Source of the DNA: Candidatus Equimonas faecalis
GTDB lineage: Bacteria > Bacteroidota > Bacteroidia > Bacteroidales > Bacteroidaceae
Length of the DNA stretch: 64,000 bases
NCBI GenBank assembly: GCA_018066245.1
Contig: JAGHRT010000015.1
Span: 25,878 to 89,877 of the forward strand
Direction: 5' to 3'
Part shown: positions 36,252-45,352 of the stretch, piece after piece
How positions within the stretch are numbered: the first letter of the stretch is position 1
How the letters are laid out: every line of letters starts with the position of its first letter
Position numbers and translations under genes: made by a program
Notes under the pieces: generated by a model
What the model was told of the DNA's origin: nothing
Seen by the model: the letters and a program-made list of their open reading frames with translations, nothing else
Databases searched by the model: none

Positions 36252-36287
36252 GTAAACAACCCGTGAACAGAGGGGGAGAGTGAATAG

Positions 36288-37127
36288 TCAGGGCTGGCGG
36301 GCGAGGACGAAGCGGGGACGGGAGTAGCAGTCGGGGATTTCCTCTACGCGGCAGAGCCCTGCGGATTGGAACAGACGGGCCACTTGGGCGGTGAAGGCGG
36401 TGTTGCACTCCACGGCTATTCCGCCGCCCGGCAGGAGCCCCCTGCGGGCAAGGCGGGCCAACGGGCGGTAGAAGCGCAGGGGGTCGTCGTCGGGCACGAA
36501 CAGGGCCAAGTGGGGTTCGTGGTTCAGTACGTTGGGGTGCAGTCCGTCGCGCTCTGCCTCCAGAACGTAGGGCGGATTACTGAGAATGAAGGATATGGGG
36601 GGAGAGAGAAGGGTGTCGGGCACGCGGGTAAGGTCCACTTCCCTGAATGTGGCTTCGAGGCCGTGGAGGCGAAAGTTATCCCGTGCCAGGCTAAGGGCTT
36701 GGGGCGATATGTCCCACGCTTCTACGGAGATGCACGGGGCGCCGTGCTTGCAGGCGAGGGCTATGCAGCCGCTGCCGGTGCATACGTCAAGCACGCGTCC
36801 GTGGTCGGGAGCTTCGCGCAGGAAGATTTCCACGAGGCCTTCCGTCTCGGGGCGGGGTATGAGGGCTCGGCGGTCGGTGCGGATGCGGTGGCCGCAGAAT
36901 GTGGTGCTGCCGAGTACGTACTGCACGGGCTCTCCGGCCTGAAGGCGGGCGGGAATGGTGGGGTCCCAATCTGACGGCACGCGGCCCAGAAGGATGTCGG
37001 CCTGGCTGAGGCCATAGCGTTCTTCAAACACGAGACGGGCTATGGCACGAGCCTCGGCGGCGCCGTAGAGGGGCGTAAGGGCGGCCTGTAGGCTGGCCGA
37101 AGGGCTTGGGCGTTCCGTCTTATCCAT
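36288..37127 (-). CDS. prmC: Peptide chain release factor N5-glutamine methyltransferase
   Basis: The product has 279 residues from ATG 37127 (MDKTERPSPSASL). The frame continues upstream but only inside the AddB-like gene. The SAM motif VLDVCTGSGCIAL and catalytic SNPPYV (the NPPY motif) are present, preceded by PRPETEGLVE. It methylates the Gln of the GGQ motif in release factors. The start overlaps the end of the AddB-like gene by 8 nt, so translation is coupled. Usual length. Confidence 0.93.
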   Translation of the reverse strand: MDKTERPSPSASLQAALTPLYGAAEARAIARLVFEERYGLSQADILLGRVPSDWDPTIPARLQAGEPVQYVLGSTTFCGHRIRTDRRALIPRPETEGLVEIFLREAPDHGRVLDVCTGSGCIALACKHGAPCISVEAWDISPQALSLARDNFRLHGLEATFREVDLTRVPDTLLSPPISFILSNPPYVLEAERDGLHPNVLNHEPHLALFVPDDDPLRFYRPLARLARRGLLPGGGIAVECNTAFTAQVARLFQSAGLCRVEEIPDCYSRPRFVLARQP

Positions 37128-39771
37128 GGCAAAGGAGGTGGAAGGGACACTGGGCGCAGTGTTCGGTGTTGGGTGTGAATGGCTGTTCGGGATTGAGGAT
37201 GTCGGCCACGACTGCAGACAGTCCTTTGAGGTAGTCCCCTGCCAGTGGGGCGAAGTCGGTGAGGGGGGATTGGCCCACCATGATGAGGGGCTCCTCCACC
37301 GGCCGGTTGAGAAAATAGAGGGCGGGAGCCACGGGCAGCGAGGCGGGCAGGAGCGTACTGGAATAGAGGAAAGTCTGGAGCAGATAGCGGGGGCGATTCT
37401 TGCCGGGCGTGAAGAGGGACGGGAGGTCGTCAGCAGATGCCAATGATTCGGCTTTTCCGCCTGTCTTGTAATCAACTACGCGGAGGATGCGCTGCCCGCC
37501 GACGGTTACTTCGTCGAGACGGTCGATGATTCCTCCCACCTGAACGGTGCGCCCGCTTCCGTCGGCACATTGCACGGCGAGTGTCTGGCTGTGCCACCCC
37601 TCCAAGCCGCGGATGATGATGGGCCCTTGCAGGGCCAGCTGCCGGTCGTAGCGCAGGAGCCGCTGCAAGTAGTGCTCCAGCACCTCGGCCACCACGCCGT
37701 TGTAATTGACGGGTGTTTCCATCTCGGCGAATGCCTGGCGGATGAAGCCGGCGATGAGGCTTTTCGCCTTCATGGCGTTGTCTATTTCAGAAGCCGTGAT
37801 GGGGCGGGCGCAGTCGGCGGACAGGTGGCGGTAGAGAAGTTCGGCCAATTTGTGGAACAGCAATCCGAAGGTGTTTTCCGCGATGATGTCGGCGGGGTCG
37901 TCGGGCTTGCGGAGATGGCGCATGTTTTGGTAATAGAACTTCAGGGGGCAGTCCAGATAGGTGTTGATGGCCGAGGGGGCGAGTTTCTTTATGTTGTCCA
38001 GCATTTCCGTGGTCTTCGGCTGAGGTTCGGGTCCGCGCGGCGGCATGGCGGGCATGGCCGTGAGGGTGAGATGGCGGATGGGAAGGGGGCTTTCAACCAT
38101 AAGTTGCACCATGAAGCGCGACATCTCACCCGTGCGCAGTCCTTCCGCGCTGCTGTTGTAGATGCAACGCAGGTGTCGGGCACGCTGTATGAGGCGGTAG
38201 AAGTGGTAGGCATAGACGGCGGTGCGTTGATTGACTACGGTAAGGCCGAAAACCCGGCGGATGCTGTAGGGGATGAAGGAGTTGTCGCTGCCTACCCGTG
38301 GGAGCACCTTTTCGTTGGCGGAGAGTATGAGCACGTTGTCGAAGTCGAGGCAGCGCGTTTCCAGTAATCCCATCACCTGCAGGCCGATGACGGGTTCGCC
38401 CTCAAAGGGTATGGAGGTCTGGCGCAGGGTGTAGCGTATGAGCTTGTGGAGCGTAGCGAAGCCGATGCCGGCCAGTGAGCCCGTTTCCACGAGGTGGAGG
38501 AAGCGGCCCAGGATGGTGTAGGTGTGGTACCAGGCTTCGGTAGCCAGCAGGCGGGCAAAGTCGCCTTCTCCGTGCTCTGCTTGAGCGGGGGCGTGGGCGG
38601 CTCCCTGGGACTGTGCGGCCAGGACCTCCTGTTCTACCTGCGTGCGCAGGTCGGCGAGGAAGCGTGCGGGGGCGGCCTCCTTTGCCTTGGCGAAACTGCG
38701 CTCCACGAAGGCGAAGGCATGGGTGTGGCCCAGAGGGAAGCCCTTGGTGACATTGACATCCTGCACCTCGTCGGGCAGGGCGTGCAGGACGGGCTGGAGT
38801 ATGTCCTCGGAAGCCAGAACGACGGCTGTGCGCGTGGGGTCGGTTCCGAGGTGGGCTTTTACCCAGCCCGTTACGGAGCGGGCCTGGGCGTTTTCGGTGG
38901 GTGCGCTCACGAACTCCACGGACTGTAGGCCGCCGAGGTTGTCGAAGCAGTCCTTCGGGAGCTGGTTGGGGAAGTCGAGCAGGTTGTCGGCCAGGAACAT
39001 GCCGGCCTCGTGGCCGCTGCGGAGGTAGTAGGTGTCGTAGTCCCAGTAGAAGATGGCCCGCCCCGCCTTTTGCAACTGGCTGAGCAGTTCATGCTCCACG
39101 CCGGAGAGGGCGTTGTGGCCCACAAACACGTACAGGCCCTCCTGCTCCAGGGCTGCCTGACTTCTGACCACGTCGCGGAAGAGGGCACCCTCGTAGGCCA
39201 GTCCTTCGGCACGGAGTTCGGCGTTGAGGGCAAGGTAGATTTTGTGCATGTTGCGCCACAGCAGGAGGAAGCGTTGGCGCAGCTCAGAGGTGGCGGGCAG
39301 GGAGAAATCGCGGAAGAAGTTGCCGAGTATCTCCCGCTGTTCGTCCGTGAGGTAGTCCAGTGTGTCGAGTTCGCGGAGGTCGGCCACGTTGGCGAAGAGT
39401 TGGCGCACGATGTCGTCGGAGCGATAGGCCAGCTGCTTGTCGATGTCGTCGAAGTCGGCCAGCAGGCGTTCGCCCCAGCCGTAGAAGCGGTCGAGGGTGG
39501 TCTGGTTGTCGCCCGTGGCTTCGACGTAGTGGCGATAGATGCGGCAGACGATGTCGATGGGGTCGCCCGGCGTGAGGTCTGACAGTTCGGCAAAGAGTTC
39601 GCTTATGGTGAGATAGCGCGGAGCCCACAGGGCCTTCTGGCCCGCAGCCTCATAGAGGTGCTGATTGAAAAACACGCTGGCTCGGCGGCTCGGGAATACC
39701 ACCGTAACGTGGCGCAGGTCGCCGTGCTGCCGGTCGTAGAGGTGCCGGGCTACAAGTTTGAGGAAGTCCAT
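37120..39771 (-). CDS. AddB-like helicase-nuclease subunit, PD-(D/E)XK nuclease
   Basis: The product has 883 residues. The N-terminal part resembles an inactivated UvrD-type helicase (VVFPSRRASVFFNQHLYE, no intact Walker A). The C-terminal third is a RecB-family nuclease (RVVDYKTGGKAE with the catalytic D-x-K) with Cys residues CPLKFYY and CAQCPFHLLC that match the iron-sulfur staple of AddB nucleases. With the AddA-like protein upstream it should form the double-strand-break resection machine equivalent to RecBCD. prmC overlaps its 3' end. Confidence 0.85.
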   Translation of the reverse strand: MDFLKLVARHLYDRQHGDLRHVTVVFPSRRASVFFNQHLYEAAGQKALWAPRYLTISELFAELSDLTPGDPIDIVCRIYRHYVEATGDNQTTLDRFYGWGERLLADFDDIDKQLAYRSDDIVRQLFANVADLRELDTLDYLTDEQREILGNFFRDFSLPATSELRQRFLLLWRNMHKIYLALNAELRAEGLAYEGALFRDVVRSQAALEQEGLYVFVGHNALSGVEHELLSQLQKAGRAIFYWDYDTYYLRSGHEAGMFLADNLLDFPNQLPKDCFDNLGGLQSVEFVSAPTENAQARSVTGWVKAHLGTDPTRTAVVLASEDILQPVLHALPDEVQDVNVTKGFPLGHTHAFAFVERSFAKAKEAAPARFLADLRTQVEQEVLAAQSQGAAHAPAQAEHGEGDFARLLATEAWYHTYTILGRFLHLVETGSLAGIGFATLHKLIRYTLRQTSIPFEGEPVIGLQVMGLLETRCLDFDNVLILSANEKVLPRVGSDNSFIPYSIRRVFGLTVVNQRTAVYAYHFYRLIQRARHLRCIYNSSAEGLRTGEMSRFMVQLMVESPLPIRHLTLTAMPAMPPRGPEPQPKTTEMLDNIKKLAPSAINTYLDCPLKFYYQNMRHLRKPDDPADIIAENTFGLLFHKLAELLYRHLSADCARPITASEIDNAMKAKSLIAGFIRQAFAEMETPVNYNGVVAEVLEHYLQRLLRYDRQLALQGPIIIRGLEGWHSQTLAVQCADGSGRTVQVGGIIDRLDEVTVGGQRILRVVDYKTGGKAESLASADDLPSLFTPGKNRPRYLLQTFLYSSTLLPASLPVAPALYFLNRPVEEPLIMVGQSPLTDFAPLAGDYLKGLSAVVADILNPEQPFTPNTEHCAQCPFHLLCHG

Positions 39772-39794
39772 TTGTGCAGGAGTAATAGCGTTTT

Positions 39795-39860
39795 CTAGTA
39801 TATAGGGTAGTTTTTCCTAGTGTATAGGGTAGTTTTTCCTAGTGTATAGGGTAGTTGGAA
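39795..39860. repeat. 22-bp periodic array, three units, between the AddA- and AddB-like genes
   Basis: CTAGTATATAGGGTAG (39795), CTAGTGTATAGGGTAG (39817) and CTAGTGTATAGGGTAG (39839), each followed by TTTTTC or TTGGAA. The array lies 23 nt upstream of the AddB-like start, i.e. in the mRNA if the two genes are co-transcribed. The remaining gap (39861-39949) shows no feature. Confidence 0.78.
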
Positions 39861-39949
39861 TTAGTCCGCCAGGAGTTTGGCATGGCCTGTAGGCTGGTTT
39901 TTCGGGGGTGTCAGGAAGTCCCGGCTTCCCTATAGGCAGGCCGCTCCTC

Positions 39950-42900
39950 TCATACGTTTACCACTTCGTTCCGATAGACATACCAGATGCGGCCCTCTAC
40001 GCGAGGGTAGCCCATCTCACCAAGTAGCCGGACGTACTGCTCCACTTGTCGGACGTGGCTGTCCGAGGGACGGGCGAACTTAAAGTCGATGACGAGGGTT
40101 CGCTGGCCGTCGGTGATGACGCGGTCGGGCCGTCGGGTGGTGGAAAGGGGTCGGTCGGGGTGGGGGCAGATGATGGCTTGCTCGTTGAACACCTGCCAAT
40201 GCGGGTCGAACCACTCCCTCGCCTGCGGGCTGGCCACGCGCTCTTCGAGGAAGGGACGGTGCCGTTCCACCCATGCGGCATCCACCAGCCCCTCCCGCAG
40301 CATGGCTGAGAGGGCAGCGCTGATGTCGGCCTCGCATACGGTGCGCGAAAGGGCATCGTGGAGGAGCACGCCTTCCAGGGCATTGATTTCCCGCTGCGCA
40401 GCGTCGGCGGCGTTTTGTGCTTCGGCCATGAACTCCTGCGCCTTTCCGCTCTGGCGGAAGCGGGGGGCGTACTGCCCGTGCGTGAAGGCCACAGGCTCCT
40501 CCTCAAGCGTGTAGCAGAAGGGGTTAGGGTCTTCGGCCTGCGACTCTTTGGCAGAAGCCACGGGCGTCTTGGAGCCGTAGGTGAAAGTGGTAACGTCGGC
40601 ATCTTTTACGCCCCCCTGTTCCACCTCCACGCTGTCGGCCTTCCGTATATTCTGCTCGTCGGAGCCTTCCATCTGCCTCAGGGTGGCCATGAGCAGCTCG
40701 GCCACGTTCTTGGCCGTCTTTTCCCTGGCAATGCCCCACACGAGGAGGTTCTGCTGGGCGCGGGTGAAGGCCACGTAGAGCAGGTTGAGGTTTTCGATGC
40801 GCTGGGCTTCGTGCTCGGCCTCGTAGTCGGTCTTATAGATGCTCTGCTCCATGCCTTTCTGCAAGGGGATGGGGAGCACGGGCAGCGTATTGAAAGGTGC
40901 GCGGTCGGGCCGGCACCACAGTATTTCCGTATTGCGATCCTTCTCCGTTGCCCAGTTGCAAAACGGCACAAGCACCGTGTGGAAAGCCAAGCCCTTGGAC
41001 TTGTGTATGCTCATGATGCGGATGCCCTCCACCTCGCCGCCGGGAATGCTCTTCGCCGCCAGCGTTGATTCCCAGAAGCGGATGAACTCGCGCAGCGAGG
41101 AAGGATTTTCCTCCATCCATGCCACCACCTCGTCGAGGAAGGTGAAGAGGAACGGCTCCTCGCCCCTTTCTCCGTCCAGGCCAAAGAGGGTGATAAGTTC
41201 CTCGCAGAGTTCGTAGAGCGGCTTGCGGGCCAGAGCCACGCGCCGGGCAATGAAGGCAGGCGGAATGCCCCCCGTCTTTTCCAGATAAGCCATGGAGATG
41301 TCGTCTTTCGCCTTGCTGCCCACATCGCGCAGATAGCGGAGAGCGGCCATCAGGCGCTGGACGGCACGGCTGCTGCCGAGGAGGAAAGCCTCGTTGCTGA
41401 CCAGAGGGATGTCGGGGCAGTGCTGGCGGAAGTGGTCGATAAGGCCGTCGGCATCGTCGTTGTTGCGCAGGAGCATCGTTATCTGGCTCAGGGAAATGTG
41501 CTGTACGGTGAGGAGTTCCCTGACCTGCTCGGCCACGTCGTCGAAGAGCGCCTCCTTATTCATACATACGCGCACGTAGCCGCCTTCCCGCTTGTTGCAA
41601 TTCTGCTTTGCATCGAGGGGCCACGGTGCTCCCAGCTTGACGGGAGCCTGCGTAAAGACGGAGTTGTTGAACTCTACGATGACCCTTGCGCTCCGGAAAT
41701 TGGTGTCGAGGGAGTGCGTGGTGGATGTGGGCAGGGCGGCTATGCGGTCGAACATGCGCCAGTCGCCGCCGCGCCAGCGGTAGATGGCCTGCTTCACATC
41801 GCCCACCAGCAGGCACTCATTGCCCTGAGAAATGTTGTTGAGCAGGAGCCTGTTGAAATTGCCCCACTGCATGTGGCTCGTGTCTTGGAACTCGTCTATC
41901 ATGACGTGCTCAAAGCGGTTGCCGGCCCGCTCCATCACAAACGGCGCGTCGGTGTCGCTCAGCTTGTTGAACAGGATGGGTGTCTTGGCCAGCATGAAAT
42001 GGTTTTCCTCATCGTTGATGGCATCCACCTCGCGGGCAATCTCGCCCAGCAATCGGAGCTTGTTGATGTTGGTGCGGCTGAGCTTGAGGCTGTTCACCAG
42101 GATGCAGGCCGGCTCGCGTTGCTCCTCGTAGGCCTTGAGCTTATCGGCAATGTCCCCGCCCTTATTGACGTATTTCCATACCGCATTGACCATTTTCTGT
42201 GAAAGGTTGCCCGCAAGAGCTTCCCTTACATAGACGACGAACGATTTTACATTAGTCCGGAACACGGCGGCGTAGTTGGCTTCGGCGTCGGAGCCGCAGC
42301 CGCCCCTCTCCATTATCAGGTCGTGGATTTCCTGTGCCAGGGCCAGCATCTTCTCACGTTCGCCCGTCTCCATACTGCGGAGTTGCTGCTCGTAGGCGCG
42401 GAGCAGCTGGCTGTCTTCCAGCTTCTCCCGCAGTTCGGCTTCGTTGGACACATAGGCATCCTTGAACAGTTGGCGTGCAAAGCCCTTCAGGTCGTCGGCT
42501 ATTTTCCACCGATTTTCCTCCTCTATGAGCGAACTTATAAACTCCGACACCCAGCGGCGCAGAGCCCTGACGTGCCGCACCTCCTCGGTATCGCCCGTGC
42601 CGCCGCCCGCTTCGGGAAGTTCGGCAATGCGCCGCATGATGTTGTCCACCGCACGGCTGATGACATCCTTGTCGTTGAGTTCCACGCAGAAGTTGGCGGC
42701 CAGTCCCAACTCATGCGCCAAGTTGGAAAGCAGGCTCTGGAAGAAGGAGTCGATGGTCTGCACGGCGAAGTGGTCGTAGTCGTGCACCATTTCATTCAAC
42801 CGGGCGGCGGCACGCTTGCGCAACTCCTCCAGCGGCAATTTGCTTGCGTCCGGGGCGAGATAGTCCTTCACCTTTTTCAGGAAACCGTCATTCGGGTCGG

Positions 42901-43099
42901 TGCCGTGGGCAATGCTGTACAGTTTTTCAAGGATGCGCTCCTTCATCTCCCCCGTGGCCTTGTTCGTAAAGGTTACCGCGAGGAGGCGCGTGTGCCCTCC
43001 CGTACCGTCGGAAGAGAGCAGATAGGCCGTGTATTTGGCAGCAAGCGTGAAAGTCTTTCCGCTGCCTGCCGAGGCCTTATAGATTGTGAGATAGGACAT
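39950..43099 (-). CDS. AddA-like UvrD/REP helicase-nuclease
   Basis: The product has 1049 residues from ATG 43099 (MSYLTIYKASAGSGKT); the frame upstream of it has no support. Walker A ASAGSGKT is at residues 9-16, followed by the helicase motifs LLAVTFTNKATGEMK (Ia), MIDEFQDTSHMQW (II), GDVKQAIYRWRGGD (III), MSIHKSKGLAFHTV (V) and LYVAFTRAQQNL (VI). A C-terminal nuclease domain carries LVIDFKFARP. This is the motor subunit of an AddAB-type recombination nuclease acting with the downstream AddB-like protein. It starts opposite the rpsA promoter region. Confidence 0.9.
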   Translation of the reverse strand: MSYLTIYKASAGSGKTFTLAAKYTAYLLSSDGTGGHTRLLAVTFTNKATGEMKERILEKLYSIAHGTDPNDGFLKKVKDYLAPDASKLPLEELRKRAAARLNEMVHDYDHFAVQTIDSFFQSLLSNLAHELGLAANFCVELNDKDVISRAVDNIMRRIAELPEAGGGTGDTEEVRHVRALRRWVSEFISSLIEEENRWKIADDLKGFARQLFKDAYVSNEAELREKLEDSQLLRAYEQQLRSMETGEREKMLALAQEIHDLIMERGGCGSDAEANYAAVFRTNVKSFVVYVREALAGNLSQKMVNAVWKYVNKGGDIADKLKAYEEQREPACILVNSLKLSRTNINKLRLLGEIAREVDAINDEENHFMLAKTPILFNKLSDTDAPFVMERAGNRFEHVMIDEFQDTSHMQWGNFNRLLLNNISQGNECLLVGDVKQAIYRWRGGDWRMFDRIAALPTSTTHSLDTNFRSARVIVEFNNSVFTQAPVKLGAPWPLDAKQNCNKREGGYVRVCMNKEALFDDVAEQVRELLTVQHISLSQITMLLRNNDDADGLIDHFRQHCPDIPLVSNEAFLLGSSRAVQRLMAALRYLRDVGSKAKDDISMAYLEKTGGIPPAFIARRVALARKPLYELCEELITLFGLDGERGEEPFLFTFLDEVVAWMEENPSSLREFIRFWESTLAAKSIPGGEVEGIRIMSIHKSKGLAFHTVLVPFCNWATEKDRNTEILWCRPDRAPFNTLPVLPIPLQKGMEQSIYKTDYEAEHEAQRIENLNLLYVAFTRAQQNLLVWGIAREKTAKNVAELLMATLRQMEGSDEQNIRKADSVEVEQGGVKDADVTTFTYGSKTPVASAKESQAEDPNPFCYTLEEEPVAFTHGQYAPRFRQSGKAQEFMAEAQNAADAAQREINALEGVLLHDALSRTVCEADISAALSAMLREGLVDAAWVERHRPFLEERVASPQAREWFDPHWQVFNEQAIICPHPDRPLSTTRRPDRVITDGQRTLVIDFKFARPSDSHVRQVEQYVRLLGEMGYPRVEGRIWYVYRNEVVNV

Positions 43100-43200
43100 C
43101 TGTGTTCGTTTTTGCCAGTTAGCAAAGGCAAAATTACGAAAAAAAAGGAAGTTCCATGCAAAAAAGCCATGAAAAAACACCTTATCTAAGGGATTTTTCG

Positions 43201-43208
43201 TAATTTTG
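43201..43208 (+). promoter_or_regulatory. -7 element for rpsA
   Basis: TAATTTTG gives a leader of about 105 nt before the rpsA ATG at 43319. Confidence 0.55.
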
Positions 43209-43263
43209 CAGCTGGTTTCACGTAAACCGCACATTCACATTATTAACCCTTTAACCCGGCAAG

Positions 43264-43294
43264 CGCACAAGGCTCCCTGCAAAAGGAGCGTGCG
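43264..43294 (+). promoter_or_regulatory. Hairpin in the rpsA leader
   Basis: CGCAC (43264) pairs with GTGCG (43290) and GCTCC (43272) with GGAGC (43285), with a 3-nt bulge. It sits 25 nt before the start codon, the place where S1 could bind its own mRNA. Autoregulation is inference; no named leader motif was recognised. Confidence 0.5.
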
Positions 43295-43318
43295 GCTACC
43301 ACCCCTTATTCAAACATT

Positions 43319-45106
43319 ATGGCAGATTTCAAGAACGTAGCTCCTCTCGCAGACTTCGACTGGAACTCTTTTGAAAACGGCACAACCGTGGCTGAAAGCC
43401 GCGAAGACCTCGAAAAAGCCTACGACAACACCCTCGGCCGCGTCAATGACCACGAAGTTGTAGAAGGCAAAGTAATCAGTATCAACAAGCGCGAAGTCGT
43501 TGTAAACATCGGCTACAAGAGCGACGGCATCATCCCCGCCGGCGAGTTCCGCTACAACCCCGAATTGGCAGTAGGCGACACCGTTGAGGTGTATGTTGAA
43601 AACCAGGAGGACAAGAAGGGTCAGCTCCTGCTCTCCCACAAAAAGGCACGCGCCAGCAAGAGCTGGGAACGCGTCAATGCTGCACTCGAAGCCAAGGAAG
43701 TTGTCAAGGGCTTCATCAAGTGCCGCACCAAAGGCGGCATGATTGTCGATGTGTTCGGCATCGAAGCCTTCCTCCCCGGCAGCCAGATTGACGTAAAGCC
43801 CATTCGCGACTACGACGTCTTTGTGGGTAAGACGATGGAGTTCCAGATTGTGAAAATCAATCAGGACTACCGCAACGTCGTTGTCAGCCACAAGGCTCTC
43901 ATTGAGGCCGAACTCGAACAGCAGCGCATGGAAATCATTTCCAAGCTGCAGAAGGGTCAGGTACTCGAAGGTACAGTCAAGAACATCACCTCCTACGGTG
44001 TGTTCATCGACCTCGGCGGCGTAGATGGCCTCATCCATATCACCGACCTCAGCTGGGGCCGCGTTACCCGTCCCGATGAGGTTGTTACGCTCGACCAGAA
44101 GATTAACGTCGTTATCCTCGACTTCGACGAGGAGAAGAAGCGCATTGCCCTCGGCCTCAAGCAGCTCACTCCTCACCCCTGGGATGCACTCGATGCCGAC
44201 CTCAAGGTGGGCGACCACGTTCACGGCAAGGTTGTCGTCATGGCCGACTACGGCGCATTCGTAGAGGTGGCTCCCGGCGTGGAAGGACTTATCCACGTCA
44301 GCGAAATGAGCTGGAGCCAGCACCTCCGCACTGCTCAGGACTTCCTGAAGGTGGGCGAAGAGGTAGAAGCCGTCATCCTGACCCTCGACCGCACCGAGCG
44401 TAAGATGAGCCTCGGCATGAAGCAGCTCAAGGACGACCCCTGGGCTGACATCCAGACCAAGTACCCCGTGGGCAGCAAGCACGAAGCCAAGGTTCGCAAC
44501 TTCACCAACTTCGGCGTATTCGTCGAGATGGAGGAAGGCGTGGACGGCCTCATCCACATCTCCGACCTGAGCTGGACGCGCAAAATCAAGCATCCCAGCG
44601 AATTTACCCAGATTGGCGCACCCATGGAGGTTGTCGTACTCGACATCGACGTTGAGAACCGTCGCCTCTCCCTCGGTCACAAGCAGCTGGAGGAAAACCC
44701 CTGGGAAGCCCTCGCCGAGACCTACGCCGAAGGCACCAGCCACGAAGGCACCATCACCGAGAAGATGGAGAAGGGCGCTGTGGTTCGCCTCGCAGAAGGC
44801 GTAGAAGGCTTTGCCACACCCAAGCACCTCCAGAAGGAGGACGGCTCCGTAGCCGAAAAGGGTGAGACCCTTGAGTTCAAGGTCATCGAGTTCAACAAGG
44901 ACAGCCGCCGCATCATTCTCAGCCACAGCCGCACCTATGAGGATCCCGCACGCGCTGAGGAACGTGCTGCACGCAAGGCTGCACGCAAGGCCACCGCTGC
45001 TCCCAAGAAGGAAGACGTGCCCACAGCCCAGAACGTGGCTGCCGCCACTTCCCTCGGCGACAACGATGCCCTCGCAGCCCTCAAGGCTCAGATGGAAAGC
45101 GAATAA
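43319..45106 (+). CDS. rpsA: 30S ribosomal protein S1
   Basis: The product has 595 residues with six S1 (OB-fold) repeats. The last four have the classical ending GLIHITDLSW, GLIHVSEMSW, GLIHISDLSW and the more diverged GFATPKHL. The first two are the diverged ribosome-docking repeats. The C-terminal tail is basic/alanine-rich (ARKAARKATAAPKKE), as in Bacteroidetes S1. It binds mRNA and promotes initiation, important here because Shine-Dalgarno sequences are scarce in this phylum. Monocistronic by its hairpins. Confidence 0.96.
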   Translation: MADFKNVAPLADFDWNSFENGTTVAESREDLEKAYDNTLGRVNDHEVVEGKVISINKREVVVNIGYKSDGIIPAGEFRYNPELAVGDTVEVYVENQEDKKGQLLLSHKKARASKSWERVNAALEAKEVVKGFIKCRTKGGMIVDVFGIEAFLPGSQIDVKPIRDYDVFVGKTMEFQIVKINQDYRNVVVSHKALIEAELEQQRMEIISKLQKGQVLEGTVKNITSYGVFIDLGGVDGLIHITDLSWGRVTRPDEVVTLDQKINVVILDFDEEKKRIALGLKQLTPHPWDALDADLKVGDHVHGKVVVMADYGAFVEVAPGVEGLIHVSEMSWSQHLRTAQDFLKVGEEVEAVILTLDRTERKMSLGMKQLKDDPWADIQTKYPVGSKHEAKVRNFTNFGVFVEMEEGVDGLIHISDLSWTRKIKHPSEFTQIGAPMEVVVLDIDVENRRLSLGHKQLEENPWEALAETYAEGTSHEGTITEKMEKGAVVRLAEGVEGFATPKHLQKEDGSVAEKGETLEFKVIEFNKDSRRIILSHSRTYEDPARAEERAARKAARKATAAPKKEDVPTAQNVAAATSLGDNDALAALKAQMESE

Positions 45107-45130
45107 ATCGTCCTTTCCCAACACTTCCAC

Positions 45131-45168
45131 ACACGGGGGTGCGTCCAGTTCAGGACGTGCCCCCGTGT
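45131..45168 (+). terminator. Hairpin after rpsA
   Basis: ACACGGGGG (45131) pairs with CCCCCGTGT (45160), with GCGTCC/GGACGT inside; a strong GC stem 25 nt past the stop. No T-run follows immediately. Confidence 0.6.
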
Positions 45169-45319
45169 CTGTCGTTCCACCGCCGGCGTTTTTTTTGAGC
45201 TGCAAGCCTCGCCGTCCCTTTGCAGCCATATAGGGCCTTTCAGCCGGTACTTTTTCCACTTTCCTTCCGTCCAAGGGCTTTTTCTCCGCCATAACTTTTG
45301 CCAAAAGCTTTTGTTTTTG

Positions 45320-45327
45320 TAATTTTG
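45320..45327 (+). promoter_or_regulatory. -7 element for the first C10 peptidase
   Basis: TAATTTTG, 26 nt before the ATG at 45353. Confidence 0.55.
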
Positions 45328-45352
45328 CCTACGAAACACATAAAATCTCCCA

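Noticed and set aside
36244..36287. GTGAATAG strings as a replication or attachment site
   Set aside because: Only two short occurrences (also near 9705) and no integrase or replication gene nearby.
37128..37475. Upstream extension of prmC
   Set aside because: It overlaps the AddB-like gene in another frame and has no similarity to PrmC; the family start is at 37127.
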